Source: an uncultured Bacteroidales bacterium (GTDB lineage: Bacteria; Bacteroidota; Bacteroidia; Bacteroidales; P3). Taken from it: DNA of 6,224 nucleotides. The notes under the pieces were generated by a model. It was not told the origin of the DNA, searched no databases, and was given only the letters and a program-made list of their open reading frames with translations. Shown here piece by piece: positions 5,548 through 6,224 of the stretch. The position numbers were made by a program, and so were the translations under genes. Each line of letters opens with the position of its first letter. The stretch's first letter is position 1. The stretch is taken from assembly GCA_937884485.1 (NCBI GenBank), contig CALGCG010000051.1, positions 1 to 6,224 on the forward strand, written 5' to 3'.

Positions 5548-5563
5548 TTGTATATATATACAA
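5548..5563. repeat. Perfect 16-bp palindrome TTGTATATATATACAA
   Basis: This self-complementary AT palindrome follows the TGTGCACA array by about 24 nt. With the palindrome at 5365-5380 it brackets that array, as a pair of similar (GTATA...TATAC) but non-identical AT-rich palindromes. Confidence 0.55.
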
Positions 5564-5658
5564 AAAACGACCCGTTACGAAGCATCATCCTCTGATGAAA
5601 TAGAAACGAAATAGGAATGCGGGAATTATTACTGTAAGGTGTAAGGAAAGGAGAAAAG

Positions 5659-5748
5659 GACAGCCCCCCTCCAACTCCCCCCAAAAAAGGGGAGAGAACG
5701 AAGCTGTCAATGATATGACCTGCACCCTTTGGGAGGATTGAGGAGGGT
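5659..5748. repeat. C-rich/G-rich nested inverted repeat, Bacteroidota intergenic type
   Basis: GACAGC (5659-5664) pairs with GCTGTC (5703-5708), enclosing a second stem CTCCCC (5675-5680)/GGGGAG (5689-5694) with loop CCAAAAAA. In addition the C-rich stretch 5667-5685 is imperfectly complementary to 5728-5747 (TTTGGGAGGATTGAGGAGGG), so a longer alternative fold exists. The element ends about 11 nt from the stop of the minus-strand gene. Similar CCCTCC...GGGGAG intergenic sequences are, as far as I recall, dispersed in some Bacteroidota genomes. It may act as an mRNA 3' end for either converging gene, although it lacks a T-tail. Confidence 0.55.
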
Positions 5749-5758
5749 TACTCTCCAC

Positions 5759-6224
5759 TTACCAATACCGCTGTACTCCCTCGTGATAGTCAAAGATTCG
5801 TTCATCCACACCGCCCGAATGGTTCTTCAGGTAGAGGATAGCATCTTTGGGGACAGTGTACATAAGTGAATCACTGTCCGGGACTTGGCGACCTACAGAG
5901 TGCCATGTTCCTTGGGACCAATAGAACAGTTCGTAGGTATCGCCCTTGCGAATATAGTTCTCGCGGTTGCGTGCCGTATAGACAATACGTCGGATGGGAT
6001 AACTGCGTCCCAAGTCCAGTCCCGCCCAACCTCCGTCGGGATGGTCATAGTTGAACGAGGTGGAGGGATTGCCGTCATAGACATTGGTATAGTCGTGTTC
6101 CTTATCGCCTTTCTCTCCATTGGGTGTACCGATGATACGTCCCTTCAAACCTGTGGAATCAGTAGGAGCGGGATAGAACGTGACTTCGGAAACATTGCAA
6201 TAGGAACCAGCCGGACCGTGATAG
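5759..6224 (-). CDS. C-terminal part of a protein ending in an F5/8 type C (discoidin-like) domain (partial, runs off right edge)
   Basis: The frame is open from the right edge (first full codon 6223-6221) to TAA 5761-5759, giving 154 residues with no start in the window. The TTG at 6148 is internal, not a start. Recognisable discoidin features are the opening YTNVYDGNPSTSFNY, the central GGWAGLDLGRSYPIRRIVYTARN (given here as GGWAGLDLG and RIVYTARN), GDTYELFYW, and LYLKNHSGG near the end. These are beta-sandwich domains that usually bind carbohydrate at or outside the cell surface. The protein ends DYHEGVQRYW, like the C-termini of several large secreted Bacteroidales proteins that join a transglutaminase-like or glycosidase domain to a discoidin domain. 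The catalytic part, if any, lies beyond the window. It converges with the beta-helix lipoprotein gene. Confidence 0.85.
   Translation of the reverse strand, partial: YHGPAGSYCNVSEVTFYPAPTDSTGLKGRIIGTPNGEKGDKEHDYTNVYDGNPSTSFNYDHPDGGWAGLDLGRSYPIRRIVYTARNRENYIRKGDTYELFYWSQGTWHSVGRQVPDSDSLMYTVPKDAILYLKNHSGGVDERIFDYHEGVQRYW

Larger units (their letters stand above)
5118..5758. other. Gene-free convergent intergenic region rich in structured repeats
   Basis: These 641 nt separate the 3' ends of two converging genes. I find no credible gene: the short ORFs here (5255-5443 minus, 5382-5603 plus) have Cys/His/Thr-rich products generated by the repeats and no start signals. The region holds a 22-bp hairpin array, a TGTGCACA palindrome array, two AT palindromes and a C-rich nested hairpin, listed separately. 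No canonical T-tailed terminator was found for either flanking gene. A doublet TCTTGTAA (5130-5137 and 5153-5160, 23 nt apart) lies just past the lipoprotein stop. Confidence 0.8.

Noticed and set aside
5382..5603. Small Cys/His/Thr-rich ORF in the repeat region
   Set aside because: Its apparent motif repetition (CAHP, VCTR, VHTH) comes from the TGTGCACA palindromes; no promoter or start signal and no known family.

Overview
The window looks like two genomes joined at about position 3245-3290. Bases 1 to about 3250 are very AT-rich, with A/T-ending codons, Shine-Dalgarno sites, extended -10 promoters and T-tailed hairpin terminators. This is what a low-GC Gram-positive (Bacillota/Mycoplasmatota-like) gut bacterium using the standard code would show; TGG encodes Trp and no in-frame TGA is used. 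Bases from about 3290 to the end have much higher GC, a textbook Bacteroidota promoter (TTTG-N19-TAtcTTTG), no Shine-Dalgarno sites, an acidic lipoprotein export signal, and protein families typical of Bacteroidales (Prevotella/Bacteroides-like). No integrase, IS or attachment site lies at the switch. A chimeric metagenomic contig is the simplest explanation, though a real transfer cannot be excluded from sequence alone.

Left part, all on the minus strand, in order of transcription. First is the C-terminal piece of an unrecognised coiled-coil-like protein (stop at 3108). Next is a 277-aa lipoprotein of unknown function (2222-3055) with its own extended -10 promoter and terminator. Then comes a two-gene operon of a class I SAM-dependent methyltransferase (2153-1281) and a short RluA-type pseudouridine synthase (1288-626). 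These two overlap by ATGAGTAA, so translation is probably coupled, and both are likely RNA-modifying enzymes. A strong terminator follows. Last is the start of a single-pass membrane protein with a Pro/Val/Ala-rich repeat tail (478 to beyond position 1), which is open at the window edge.

Right part. An unrecognised small gene (minus, from 3542) is divergent from a 486-aa lipoprotein carrying a right-handed parallel beta-helix (3657-5117, plus). The window ends in the 3' part of a minus-strand gene whose product ends in an F5/8 type C (discoidin-like) carbohydrate-binding domain (5759 to edge). These last two genes converge on a 641-base intergenic region packed with repeats. It holds a four-unit 22-bp array of small hairpins with covariation-like arm changes (5191-5278), a second 22-bp-pitch array built on TGTGCACA palindromes (5392-5524), two perfect 16-bp AT-rich palindromes, and a C-rich/G-rich nested inverted repeat (5659-5748).

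I see no defence island, CRISPR array, tRNA, rRNA or transposase. The structured convergent intergenic region is the most unusual biology. The chimeric junction is the most important caution for any reader.
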